Origin: Candidatus Rhodoferax mariagerensis
GTDB taxonomy: Bacteria; Pseudomonadota; Gammaproteobacteria; Burkholderiales; Burkholderiaceae_C
Assembly: GCA_016719055.1 (NCBI GenBank)
Contig: JADKAW010000032.1
Span: 1 to 48,784, forward strand
Length of the DNA: 48,784 bases
Reading direction: 5' to 3'
Part shown: one piece after another, positions 41,252-48,784 of the stretch
Position numbering within the stretch: the first letter of the stretch is position 1
Layout of the letters: the number at the start of each line of letters is the position of its first letter
Made by a program: the position numbers and the translations under genes
The notes under the pieces: generated by a model
Told to the model about the DNA's origin: nothing
The model's database searches: none
The model's input: only the letters and a program-made list of their open reading frames with translations

Positions 41252-41305
41252 TCAGAACCCCTCAAAACCCGCACGTTTCCCTAGCGTAGCGGGTTTTTCT
41301 TTGCG
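41252..41305 (+). repeat. attR-side 54-bp direct repeat
   Basis: Identical to 35389-35442, including the terminator hairpin. It is directly preceded by TTCCGGTCTCGG, the T-arm/acceptor segment of tRNA-Leu, without the 26 bases that separate the two blocks at the left end. Confidence 0.85.
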
Positions 41306-41378
41306 CTATTCGGATGCAGACGGTATCGTGACACCCTGAAACTTTGATGGTACCTTTAGCGGTATCGGCCAGAAATAG

Positions 41379-42116
41379 TTAAAAAAAGTGAGCTGAGTTA
41401 TCCTCAGGATAGAAACCGAATTTCGATTCAGTTTCGGTCAAATCGAACACCTTTTCATCGTTGTTGCTGATCGCAAAGGCGGTCGTGAACTTTTCCTTTG
41501 ATTCAAGTGATTTTTCGAACGCCTTGACCAAATCGCGCTTGCTGCAAAACATGGCGCGCATGTAAGGGCTGTTGTACGGAACTGGCGTGTCGCCTGGCAC
41601 GCTCCAGCCGATGCGTAGCCCCACAAAGTCAATCCCAAAGCAGGAATAGTGACGCCCCAGATTCTCGCCATAGACTTTCGAATCGCCATAGAGACAGTCC
41701 GGGCTTGCTCGGTCGTCCAAGCGAATGCTGGACTTTCGACCATTTCGAAGCGCGGCCGCAATGTCATTTTGGTGGTAGAAATTGGAGCTCGCGAAGACAA
41801 TTTTATTGACACCATCGCGCCTGGCCTGCTCAAACGCAAGACTGGTCGCCAGAAAATTGTTGCGCATCGTGTCTGAGCGTGGTGCCCCGGGGCTTGGATT
41901 ACCGGCAAGATGGAAGATGGCATCGAGCCCTTTGAAAACACCGGGCAATTGGGTCGGATCGGCCAAATCCACTTGCCTACATTCGTATTGCTTAAAACTG
42001 GGTAAGGTTTTCAAATCAAACAGCACCAGTTCGCACTTTTCGCAAAATCCTTGTACCAGTGCAGAGCCCAAAACTCCGCCAGCACCTGTGATGCCAACTC
42101 GCATTTCTTGTTTCAC
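41379..42116 (-). CDS. NAD-dependent epimerase/dehydratase-family protein (uronate dehydrogenase-like)
   Basis: 245 residues from a GTG at 42116, chosen because GGAGG lies seven bases upstream; an ATG at 42104 is internal. This extended SDR has the NAD-binding motif VGITGAGGVLGSALV and IFHLAGNPSP. The active site has Ser in FASSNFYH and YxxxK in LYGDSKVYGENL. The order and spacing resemble uronate dehydrogenases and related sugar-nucleotide epimerases, but the substrate is not certain. Its base composition is clearly lower in GC than the surrounding core genes. It sits just outside the right repeat of the integrative element, suggesting foreign origin. Confidence 0.8.
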   Translation of the reverse strand: MKQEMRVGITGAGGVLGSALVQGFCEKCELVLFDLKTLPSFKQYECRQVDLADPTQLPGVFKGLDAIFHLAGNPSPGAPRSDTMRNNFLATSLAFEQARRDGVNKIVFASSNFYHQNDIAAALRNGRKSSIRLDDRASPDCLYGDSKVYGENLGRHYSCFGIDFVGLRIGWSVPGDTPVPYNSPYMRAMFCSKRDLVKAFEKSLESKEKFTTAFAISNNDEKVFDLTETESKFGFYPEDNSAHFF

Positions 42117-42280
42117 GGCAATACCTCCAAACTTGAATTCAATCACATTTCTGAGTCTTGAGTTTTTTTGATTTGTACTGGAGCAGTCCAATGTCGCTGA
42201 AATTCGCAACGAAGGAGTCCGCAAATCAGGGGCAAACCCACTCTCCTGCCTCGTACCGTTCGATTCAGATTTCTGCGAAT

Positions 42281-42499
42281 CTACCTTCGCTTGATCACAG
42301 AGCCTTTTCCGCTTTCATCACAAGTCAGGACAAAGTTGCCACGGATCCCGCCAGTTGTGACAAATGGCTTGAGCAACAGAGCCGGAAACTGAATTGTTGT
42401 TCCGTCGGTGCATCGCGCAAACACCTTATCGACGCTGCCCCGGTAGTACTGAAGGTACTCTTGGGCTGAAAGGTTGATGCTGAATTCAAAGCGGTTCAT
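42281..42499 (-). CDS. DUF2835-family small protein
   Basis: 72 residues. The pattern FEFSINLSAQEYLQYYRGSV, DKVFARCTDGTTIQFPALLL, KPFVTTGGIRGNFVLTCDE matches the DUF2835 family (F-x-L-x-IS-x-x-xYLxYYxG ... G-x-x-IQFPAxxLRPFVTxxGIxGxF). These are small proteins of unknown function. It is lower in GC than neighbouring core genes and lies between the epimerase gene and the AhpD-like gene, in the stretch that may have been acquired along with the epimerase. The 164 bases between it and the epimerase start hold no gene. Confidence 0.75.
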   Translation of the reverse strand: MNRFEFSINLSAQEYLQYYRGSVDKVFARCTDGTTIQFPALLLKPFVTTGGIRGNFVLTCDESGKGSVIKRR

Positions 42500-42594
42500 G
42501 TCACGAATGTTAAGTAAGGCCCGAACTGATGTCCACCTGCGCAGATTCCAAAACCTCGCCGGCGCTTGTAAACCAAGTCGGATTGTGAATCTGC

Positions 42595-42993
42595 TTACTT
42601 GAGCTTAAACACCTCATCAATCGGCACGCCATAACCCACAGCCAGGCGGTTGGTTTCATTGGCCAGCCCAACCACCGCCATCAGCTCGCCAAACTGCGCC
42701 TCAGTCATGCCTTTGGCCCGTGCGCCAGCCGAATGGGAGGCAATGCAATAACCACAGTTGTTGGTGATGCTAATGGCTACGTAGATCATCTCTTTGGTCA
42801 GCGGGTCGAGGGCCCCATTGGCCATCACTTGTTTGATGTTGCTCCAGATGCGCTGCAGGTTCGCGGGGTGATGGGCCAGCACCTTCCAGAAATTGTTGAC
42901 CCAGTCGGTGTTGCGGGTGGCCATGATGTCGTCGTAGACAGCCTGCACGACTGGCGAGGCTTGTTCGTATTCAATGGGGTCAAGGTTTGGCAT
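42595..42993 (-). CDS. AhpD-like/carboxymuconolactone decarboxylase-family protein
   Basis: 132 residues, from the ATG of MPNLDPIEYEQ. The family's redox/active motif is present as ISITNNCGYCIASHSAGARAKG, that is CxxC followed three residues later by His, as in AhpD alkylhydroperoxidases. WVNNFWKVLAHHPANLQRIW is typical of the subgroup. It probably acts in peroxide detoxification or as a thiol-disulfide protein; the substrate is unknown. It is divergent from gabT, with about 210 bases between. Confidence 0.88.
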   Translation of the reverse strand: MPNLDPIEYEQASPVVQAVYDDIMATRNTDWVNNFWKVLAHHPANLQRIWSNIKQVMANGALDPLTKEMIYVAISITNNCGYCIASHSAGARAKGMTEAQFGELMAVVGLANETNRLAVGYGVPIDEVFKLK

Positions 42994-43204
42994 GGTTGGT
43001 CTGGTCCAGGTTTCGGATGAATATGAAGTCTGGATTTTGACAACAAAGACGGCAAAGGCGCTAACATGGCCGTCTGTACTGGTCGCTGGCACTGCACAGT
43101 ACATCCTCAAAAAAGCGCCAACTGTATATGGCTGACCAGGGTCAACATCACTACAGTCACGCAACTTTGCCAACCCGCTTCCATATTTTCAGGAAAGAAT
43201 TCCC

Positions 43205-44497
43205 ATGCTGACCAAGACCCAAAAAACCAATGAAGCCCTGATGGCCCGTCGCCGCGCGGCCATTCCGCGGGGTGTGGGGCAAAGCCATGAAGTGTTCATT
43301 GCGCGTGGTGATAACGCCGAGGTCTGGGATGTCGAAGGCCGCCGCTATATTGACTTTGCCGGTGGTATTGCCGTGCTCAACACCGGCCACTGCCGCCCCG
43401 AGATTGTTGAAGCTGTCAAGGCACAGATCGACAACTTCACCCACACCTGTTTTCAGGTGCTGGCCTATGAGTCGTATGTGGAACTGGCCGAGCGTATCAA
43501 CGCGCTGGCACCGGGCAACTTTGCCAAGAAGACGCTGTTTTTGACCACCGGTGCCGAGGCCGTTGAAAACGCCATCAAGATTGCCCGTTCACACACCAAG
43601 CGCAGCGCGGTGATTGCATTTACCAGTGGTTACCATGGCCGTACGCTGCTCACGCTGGGCCTGACTGGCAAGGTGGCACCGTACAAGACCGGATTTGGTC
43701 CGTTTCCGGGCGAAATTTTCCATGCCCAGTTTCCCAACGCCGTGCACGGCGTGAGTGTGGACGACTCCATCGCCTCGGTCGAGTCGATTTTCAAGAACGA
43801 CGTGGAAGCCAGCCGCGTGGCGGCCATCATTGTTGAACCCGTGCAAGGCGAGGGCGGATTTAACGTGGCACCCACAGAATTTCTACAACGCCTGCGCAGC
43901 CTGTGCGATCAGCACGGCATTTTGCTGATTGCCGATGAGATTCAGACCGGCGCCGGCCGCACCGGCACCTGGTTTGCCATGGAGCAAAGTGGTGTGGCAC
44001 CCGACATGATCACCATGGCCAAGTCCATGGCCGGTGGTTACCCCATCTCGGGCGTGGTTGGCCGGGCCGAAGTGATGGACGCGCCTGCTGCGGGTGGGCT
44101 GGGTGGCACCTACGCCGGCAGCCCGATTGCCTGTGCTGCGGCGCTGGCGGTGCTCGATGTGTTTGAAAAAGACAACTTGCTGGCACGCAGCCGCGACCTG
44201 GGTGCGCACCTGATGAGCAGCCTTAAAGCCATGGCGGCCAAAGACAAACGCATTGCCGACGTGCGCGGTTTAGGTGCGATGGTGGCCATTGAATTGTGCA
44301 AAGGTGGCGACGCGCACCAACCTGATGCGGACCTGGCCAAAGCCTTGGCGGCTGAAGCCACCAAGCGCGGCCTGATTCTGCTGACCTGCGGCACTTATGG
44401 CAACGTGGTGCGTATTCTGGTGCCGCTCACCGCCAGTGATGCGATTGTGAATGAGGGATTGAGTATCATCGAATCCAGCTTGGCTGCGCTGGCCTGA
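43205..44497 (+). CDS. gabT: 4-aminobutyrate aminotransferase
   Basis: 430-residue class III PLP enzyme that transfers the amino group of GABA to 2-oxoglutarate, yielding succinic semialdehyde. Motifs: DFAGGIAVLNTGH, FLTTGAEAVENAIKIAR, FTSGYHGRT, VEPVQGEGGF, IADEIQTGAGRTG with the cofactor Asp, and the PLP-binding Lys in ITMAKSMAGGYPISG. GGLGGTYAGSPIACAAALAVL is typical of GabT. Length is standard. It is followed by a polyamine-type ABC transporter, so the cluster probably takes up and degrades putrescine or GABA. A copy of the intergenic repeat separates it from the transporter. Confidence 0.94.
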   Translation: MLTKTQKTNEALMARRRAAIPRGVGQSHEVFIARGDNAEVWDVEGRRYIDFAGGIAVLNTGHCRPEIVEAVKAQIDNFTHTCFQVLAYESYVELAERINALAPGNFAKKTLFLTTGAEAVENAIKIARSHTKRSAVIAFTSGYHGRTLLTLGLTGKVAPYKTGFGPFPGEIFHAQFPNAVHGVSVDDSIASVESIFKNDVEASRVAAIIVEPVQGEGGFNVAPTEFLQRLRSLCDQHGILLIADEIQTGAGRTGTWFAMEQSGVAPDMITMAKSMAGGYPISGVVGRAEVMDAPAAGGLGGTYAGSPIACAAALAVLDVFEKDNLLARSRDLGAHLMSSLKAMAAKDKRIADVRGLGAMVAIELCKGGDAHQPDADLAKALAAEATKRGLILLTCGTYGNVVRILVPLTASDAIVNEGLSIIESSLAALA

Positions 44498-44511
44498 CTG
44501 GCACGCTATTT

Positions 44512-44573
44512 GCATAAGAAAAAGGCTTCCAGCCCTTGTCCTGTATGCGCTGGCAGCTCTTAATGAAATAGCA
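44512..44573 (+). repeat. Intergenic palindromic repeat, diverged (G)
   Basis: ATAAGAAAAAGGCTTCCAGCCC, spacer, GCGCTGGCAGCTCTTAATGAAATAGC. It ends 4 bases before the transporter ATPase start codon, so it forms part of that mRNA's leader. Confidence 0.5.
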
Positions 44574-44577
44574 AACA

Positions 44578-45663
44578 ATGGCATCTATCGAACCTTTGGT
44601 GCGCTTTAGCAGCGTGCAAAAAACCTACGACGGGCACACTCTGGTGGTACGCGATCTGAACCTCGACATCCAGAGCGGTGAATTTTTGTCGTTGCTGGGC
44701 CCCTCGGGTTCAGGCAAAACCACCACGCTGATGATGCTGGCCGGGTTTGAGTCGCCGACTTCGGGTGAAATTTTTCTGGCTGGCAAACCCATCACCAAAA
44801 CGCCGCCGCACAAGCGCAACTTTGGCATGGTGTTTCAAAACTACGCCCTGTTTCCGCACATGACCATTGCCGAAAACGTGGGTTATCCGCTCACGGTGCG
44901 CAAGCTGGGCCGCTCCGACCGCGAAGCAAAGGTGCAACGCGCGCTTGACATGGTGCAAATGGGCAACCTCAGCGCCCGTTACCCTGGCCAGTTGTCGGGT
45001 GGCCAGCAGCAGCGCGTGGCGTTGGCGCGGGCTCTGGTGTTTGACCCGCAACTGGTGCTGATGGACGAACCGCTGGGCGCACTCGACAAGCAACTGCGCG
45101 AGCACATGCAAATCGAGCTCAAGGAACTGCACCGCAAACTGGGCCTGACCTTTGTTTATGTCACACACGACCAGTCTGAAGCCCTGACCATGTCAGACCG
45201 GGTGGCGGTGTTCAACGACGGTGCCATTCAGCAAATTGATGCGGTGACACGGCTTTACGAAAGCCCATCCAACCGGTTTGTGGCCGGGTTTGTGGGCGAC
45301 AACACGGTGCTGATTGGCGAGGTATCGGCCACTTCGGGCGGCCAATGCAGCGTGTTATTCCCCTGTGGTAGCACTGCGACCGGTGTCAATGTGAACGCCG
45401 CCGTCAAAGGCAACCGGGGCCAGGCCTGTATTCGGCCGGAGCGCATTCAGGTGCACCGCGCTGCCGACCGGCCCGCGGGCAACTGCATGTCGGCCACTGT
45501 GGATGACGTGATTTACTTTGGTGACCACCTGCGCCTGCGCTGCCAGGTGGCCCAGCAGGCCCAAGCCACGGTCAAAATTGCGCTGGCCAGTCAGACCATT
45601 CCCGCACCGGGTGATCAGGTCTGGCTGCACCTGCCCCCCGAGCATTTGCGGGTCTATTTGTGA
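44578..45663 (+). CDS. Polyamine-type ABC transporter ATPase (PotA-like)
   Basis: 361 residues. The nucleotide-binding domain has Walker A GPSGSGKTT, Q-loop FQNYALFPHMTIAENV, signature LSGGQQQRVALARAL, Walker B LVLMDEPLGALD and H-loop YVTHDQSEA. A C-terminal TOBE domain of about 115 residues (SVLFPCGSTATGVNV ... IRPERIQV) is as in spermidine/putrescine importers. It is the first gene of a four-gene operon: ATPase, binding protein, two permeases. The substrate could be putrescine, spermidine, agmatine or GABA; adjacency of gabT favours putrescine/GABA. Confidence 0.92.
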   Translation: MASIEPLVRFSSVQKTYDGHTLVVRDLNLDIQSGEFLSLLGPSGSGKTTTLMMLAGFESPTSGEIFLAGKPITKTPPHKRNFGMVFQNYALFPHMTIAENVGYPLTVRKLGRSDREAKVQRALDMVQMGNLSARYPGQLSGGQQQRVALARALVFDPQLVLMDEPLGALDKQLREHMQIELKELHRKLGLTFVYVTHDQSEALTMSDRVAVFNDGAIQQIDAVTRLYESPSNRFVAGFVGDNTVLIGEVSATSGGQCSVLFPCGSTATGVNVNAAVKGNRGQACIRPERIQVHRAADRPAGNCMSATVDDVIYFGDHLRLRCQVAQQAQATVKIALASQTIPAPGDQVWLHLPPEHLRVYL

Positions 45664-45712
45664 TCTGCATGCAATTTTTACCCCCGTTCTTTACCCAAAT
45701 TGGAGACTGTTG

Positions 45713-46744
45713 ATGAAACTGAAACCCCTCGTTGCCGCCTGTGCAGCTTTGACCGCCCTGGCCGCCCAGGCCGAAACCCAGATCACCGTGGTGAACTTTG
45801 GTGGTGCCAATGGCAATGCCCAAAAAGTGGCGTACTTTGCCCCCTTTGAGAAAGCCACCGGCAACAAAGTGGTGGGCGTGGAGTACAACGGCGAGCAGGC
45901 CAAGATCAAGGCCATGGTCGAAGCCAAAAAAGTCACCTGGGACGTGGTCGAGGTCGAATCCCCCGACGTGACCCGTGGTTGCGATGAGGGCCTGTTTGAG
46001 AAGCTGGACTACAGCAAGATCGGCAACAAGGCCGACTTTCAGCCCGCTGCCGTGCATGAGTGCGGTATCGGCACCTTTGTCTGGTCGACTGTGATGGCCT
46101 ATAACGGGGACAAGCTCAAGTCGGCGCCCACCACCTGGGCTGATTTCTGGGACGTCAAAAAATTCCCCGGCAAGCGCGCGTTGCGCAAGGGCGCCCGTTA
46201 CAACGTCGAATTTGCCCTGATGGCTGACGGCGTGCCGGTGGCCGACGTGTACAAGGTGCTGATGACCAAAGACGGTGCTGACCGCGCGTTCAAGAAGCTG
46301 ACTGAGCTCAAGCCCAACATCCAGTGGTGGGAAGCCGGCGCACAGCCACCGCAGTTCCTCGTGGCGGGCGACGTGGTCATGACCACCGCCTACAACGGCC
46401 GCATCGACGCCGCCCAGCGCGAAGGCAAAAACCTCAAGATCACCTGGACTGGCGGCATTTACGACCTGGACTACTGGGTCATGCCCAAGGGCACACCCAA
46501 CAAGGACGCGGCTCTGAAGTTCATCGCCCTGGCCAGCAGCGCTGACGCCCAGGCCGAATACGCCAAAAACATCTCTTACGGCCCGACCAACACCAAGGCG
46601 CTGGCCAAGCTCGATGCCAAGGTGCTTGGTCAACTCCCCACCTCATCTGCCAATGCCAAGACGGCACTGCAGTTCAACGTGAGTTTCTGGGCTGACCAGG
46701 GCGAAGCGCTCGAAAAGCGTTTTGCCGCCTGGGCTGCGCAGTAA
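45713..46744 (+). CDS. Polyamine-type ABC transporter substrate-binding protein (PotD-like)
   Basis: 343 residues with a signal peptide (MKLKPLVAACAALTALAAQA, then ETQ). This is a periplasmic type II binding fold: TQITVVNFGGANGNAQKVAY at the start, VEYNGEQAKIKAMVEA, TWDVVEVESPDVTRGC, YNGDKLKSAPTTWADFWD, and GGIYDLDYWVMPKGTPNKDA. These match extracellular solute-binding proteins of the PotD/YdcS group. The start ATG has GGAG upstream. Binding specificity cannot be read by eye. It sits 50 bases after the ATPase gene and 28 bases before the first permease. Confidence 0.9.
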   Translation: MKLKPLVAACAALTALAAQAETQITVVNFGGANGNAQKVAYFAPFEKATGNKVVGVEYNGEQAKIKAMVEAKKVTWDVVEVESPDVTRGCDEGLFEKLDYSKIGNKADFQPAAVHECGIGTFVWSTVMAYNGDKLKSAPTTWADFWDVKKFPGKRALRKGARYNVEFALMADGVPVADVYKVLMTKDGADRAFKKLTELKPNIQWWEAGAQPPQFLVAGDVVMTTAYNGRIDAAQREGKNLKITWTGGIYDLDYWVMPKGTPNKDAALKFIALASSADAQAEYAKNISYGPTNTKALAKLDAKVLGQLPTSSANAKTALQFNVSFWADQGEALEKRFAAWAAQ

Positions 46745-46772
46745 TTTGTAACATGGCAGCAGGAGAGACGGC

Positions 46773-48017
46773 ATGAAAGCCCCGGTCTTTAGCGGCGTCG
46801 CTGGCGAACTGCCGGGCCAACTTCGGCGCTCTCAGCGCCGCAAAAAAGCCTTTGCCATCTCCCTGACCCTGCCCTTGCTGATTTTTTTGCTGGCCACCTT
46901 CATTGTGCCCATTGGCGCGCTGCTGATTCGTGCGGTGGAGAACCCCGAGGTGGCAGGCACTTTGAGCCACACGGTGGAGGCTTTGGATCATTGGGATAAA
47001 ACCTCAACACCATCCGATCAGGCCTTTTCGGCGCTGATCACTGATTTGTCGGCCATTACCGAGCAGGCGGATGCGGGAAATCTGGCGCGTCGGCTCAACA
47101 GCGAGATCAGCGGTGCACGCTCGCTGATCATGAGCACCTACCGTGCCCTGCCGTTCGACAAAACCCTGTCACCTGCGCAGGTGAAGGTAAAAATGCTCGA
47201 ACTCGACCCGCGTTGGGCTGAAGTGGGGTTCTGGCAGGCCATTGAAAAGAATGGTTCGCGCTGGACACCCGACTACTTGCTGACCTCGGTCGACCTGAAG
47301 CGCAACATTCAAGGCGAACTTGTGAAGGTGGACGCCGATGAAGCGGCGTTTTTCCGGATTTTGATGCGCACTTTCAGCATCAGCGCCACGGTGATGGTGT
47401 TTTGCCTGCTGCTGGGTTACCCGCTGGCTTACTGGCTTTCAACGCTGAGTGCTCGCCAGGCCAATATTCTGATGATTCTGGTTCTGGTGCCGTTCTGGAC
47501 CTCGATTCTGGTGCGTTCTGCCGCCTGGATTGTGCTGCTGCAGTCCAACGGACTGGTGAACCGATCGTTGCTGGAACTGGGTGTTCTCAGCGAACCCCTG
47601 CCACTGCTGTTCAACCGCCTGGGCGTGGTGATTGCCATGGTGCACATCCTGCTGCCCTTTATGATTTTGCCGTTGTACAGCGTGATGAAATCGGTGCCTG
47701 CTAGCTATCTGCGGGCTGCCGTGTCGCTGGGTTCGTCGCCGCTGGCGGCGTTTTTCAGGGTTTATGTGCCACAAACCTACCCCGGCATTGGTGCAGGCGG
47801 CTTGCTGGTGTTCATCTTGAGTATCGGGTACTACGTCACACCAGCGCTGCTTGGAGGTGCCGATGACCAGATGCTGAGCTATTACATCGCTCAGTACACC
47901 AATGTGAATGTGAACTGGGGCATGGCGTGTGCACTGGGAGCGGTACTGCTGAGCGCCACGCTGGTGCTGTACGCGGTGTACCGCCGGGTCGTTAAATCTG
48001 AACTGAGTCTGGGGTAA
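46773..48017 (+). CDS. Polyamine-type ABC transporter permease (PotB-like) with extended periplasmic domain
   Basis: 414 residues, with AGGAGA before the ATG. Transmembrane segment 1 (ISLTLPLLIFLLATFIVPIGAL) is followed by a hydrophilic region of about 150 residues (46950-47360). The five remaining segments of a MetI-type permease domain come after it. The EAA-type loop is seen in SYLRAAVSLGSSPLAAFFRVYVP. Ordinary PotB proteins are about 280-300 residues; the difference is entirely this periplasmic insertion, which is polar and mostly helical in appearance. It is known from some homologues, but its role is not clear to me. Confidence 0.88.
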   Translation: MKAPVFSGVAGELPGQLRRSQRRKKAFAISLTLPLLIFLLATFIVPIGALLIRAVENPEVAGTLSHTVEALDHWDKTSTPSDQAFSALITDLSAITEQADAGNLARRLNSEISGARSLIMSTYRALPFDKTLSPAQVKVKMLELDPRWAEVGFWQAIEKNGSRWTPDYLLTSVDLKRNIQGELVKVDADEAAFFRILMRTFSISATVMVFCLLLGYPLAYWLSTLSARQANILMILVLVPFWTSILVRSAAWIVLLQSNGLVNRSLLELGVLSEPLPLLFNRLGVVIAMVHILLPFMILPLYSVMKSVPASYLRAAVSLGSSPLAAFFRVYVPQTYPGIGAGGLLVFILSIGYYVTPALLGGADDQMLSYYIAQYTNVNVNWGMACALGAVLLSATLVLYAVYRRVVKSELSLG

Positions 48018-48021
48018 ACCG

Positions 48022-48784
48022 ATGTCTTTACCTGCCCGCCCCGTTTTCCCGGCTTACGCCACCTTGCTGGACAAAGTTGGCTGGTATGCCCTGCGCGGTG
48101 TGGGTGTGCTGGTGCTGCTGTTTCTGCTGCTGCCGATTCTGGTCATCATGCCGCTGTCGTTCAGCGCCAGCTCGTTTCTGTCTTACCCCATGCCGGGCTG
48201 GTCGCTGCAGTGGTACGACAACCTGTTCTCCAGCGAAGAATGGGGGCGCGCCACGCGCAACAGTTTTATTGTGGCACCCCTGGCCACCATTCTGGCGACC
48301 ATCCTGGGCACCATGGCGGCGGTGGGTCTGGCGCGTGTCAATTTCTGGGGCAAGGGCGCGCTGATGAGTTTGCTGATCGCACCGATGGTGGTGCCGATTG
48401 TGGTGGTGGGGGTCAGCACCTATCTGTTTTTTGCCAAGTTGGGGCTCAATGACAGTTATCTGGGCCTGGTGCTGGTGCACGCCGCCCTGGGTGCACCCTT
48501 TGTGCTCACTACCGTGCTGGCGACCTTGCAGAGTTTTAACGAAAACCTGATCCGCGCGTCTTTAAGTCTGGGTGCCGGACACCTGGAGACGTTTTTTCGC
48601 GTTACCCTGCCCATCATTGCGCCGGGGGTGATTTCAGGCGCACTGTTTGCGTTTGCTACCTCGTTTGACGAGGTAGTGGTGACCTTGTTCATCGCCGGGC
48701 CGCAGCAGGTCACACTGCCACGGCAGATGTTCACCGGGATTCGCGAGAACATCAATCCGACCATTGCCGCGGTGGCGACGCTGC
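48022..48784 (+). CDS. Polyamine-type ABC transporter permease (PotC-like), 3' end outside window
   Basis: At least 254 residues are visible from ATG 48022, four bases after the previous stop. It is a MetI-type membrane permease: segment 1 GVGVLVLLFLLLPILVIMP, the PLSFSASSFLSYP loop common to PotC proteins, and several further segments. The EAA loop is present (RASLSLGAGHLETFFRVTLP), followed by FAFATSFDEVVVTLFIAGP. The reading frame is open to the window end, so the C-terminus is missing. It is the second permease of the gabT-linked transporter. Confidence 0.9.
   Translation, partial: MSLPARPVFPAYATLLDKVGWYALRGVGVLVLLFLLLPILVIMPLSFSASSFLSYPMPGWSLQWYDNLFSSEEWGRATRNSFIVAPLATILATILGTMAAVGLARVNFWGKGALMSLLIAPMVVPIVVVGVSTYLFFAKLGLNDSYLGLVLVHAALGAPFVLTTVLATLQSFNENLIRASLSLGAGHLETFFRVTLPIIAPGVISGALFAFATSFDEVVVTLFIAGPQQVTLPRQMFTGIRENINPTIAAVATL

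Larger units (their letters stand above)
35369..41305 (+). mobile_element. Compact integrative element at tRNA-Leu (satellite-like)
   Basis: About 5.9 kb bounded on the left by tRNA-Leu and its terminator and on the right by a second copy of the terminator segment. It encodes, all on the plus strand, a tyrosine integrase, an AlpA-like DNA-binding protein, a small protein, a primase/DUF3987 protein and an Ala/Thr-rich protein. No capsid, conjugation or obvious cargo gene is present. Gene order recalls P4-like satellites and other integrase-AlpA-primase islands. Codon and base composition are slightly different from flanking housekeeping genes. Confidence 0.8.

Noticed and set aside
42158..42469. 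103-codon plus-strand open frame
   Set aside because: Antisense to the DUF2835 gene and the epimerase leader; no motif.
45572..46633. 353-codon minus-strand open frame
   Set aside because: Antisense shadow of the substrate-binding protein gene.
1..48784. CRISPR arrays, rRNA genes and riboswitches
   Set aside because: No regularly spaced identical repeats, no rRNA-like sequence, and no known riboswitch core was noticed in any intergenic region.

Overview
The window looks like chromosomal DNA of a betaproteobacterium, most likely a Comamonadaceae member close to Rhodoferax or Polaromonas. This is inferred from protein flavour (urea ABC transporter, maeB fused to a phosphotransacetylase domain, HDOD proteins), high GC, and a short palindromic intergenic repeat that I remember as common in that family. 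No rRNA genes and no CRISPR array are visible. One tRNA (Leu, anticodon UAA) is present.

Layout. 1-2518: end of a urea ABC transporter operon (urtC, urtD, urtE), with urtE frameshifted. 2519-4045: a graveyard of IS3 and IS630 remnants plus a cobC fragment. 4045-6330: HDOD, nth, HDOD on the minus strand. 6440-7656: a frameshifted PLP aminotransferase. 7789-11698: a type IIG-like restriction-methylation protein, split in two by a probable frameshift, translationally coupled to a PIN-domain nuclease gene and followed by a MITE-like element. 11864-16973: a diguanylate cyclase, an N-acetylglutaminylglutamine-type amidotransferase and a circularly permuted ATP-grasp ligase. 17191-19538: CDF metal exporter, LMW tyrosine phosphatase, nitroreductase. 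19795-21078: a secreted repeat protein with Cys/Trp/Cys motifs. 21664-24390: an OmpR/EnvZ-type system divergent from a small periplasmic protein. 25032-27322: acyl-CoA synthetase and a chalcone-isomerase-like protein. 27688-31352: a second OmpR/EnvZ-type system divergent from three small exported proteins. 31358-34958: an NDH-2-like oxidoreductase and malic enzyme. 35276-41305: tRNA-Leu followed by a compact 5.9-kb integrative element (integrase, AlpA-like protein, small protein, primase/DUF3987 protein, Ala/Thr-rich protein) between 54-bp direct repeats. 41379-42499: a lower-GC pair (SDR epimerase, DUF2835) that may be the remnant of another insertion. 42595-48784: AhpD-like protein, gabT, and a polyamine-type ABC transporter running off the end.

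The candidates most worth pursuing are the methylase-PIN cassette, the amidotransferase plus permuted ATP-grasp pair (possibly a dipeptide-like metabolite pathway), the minimal satellite-like element at tRNA-Leu with its unusual right attachment site, and a family of about nine intergenic palindromic repeats. Several genes carry single-base indels in short homopolymers, which could be true decay or assembly error. This should be settled before any of them is called a pseudogene.
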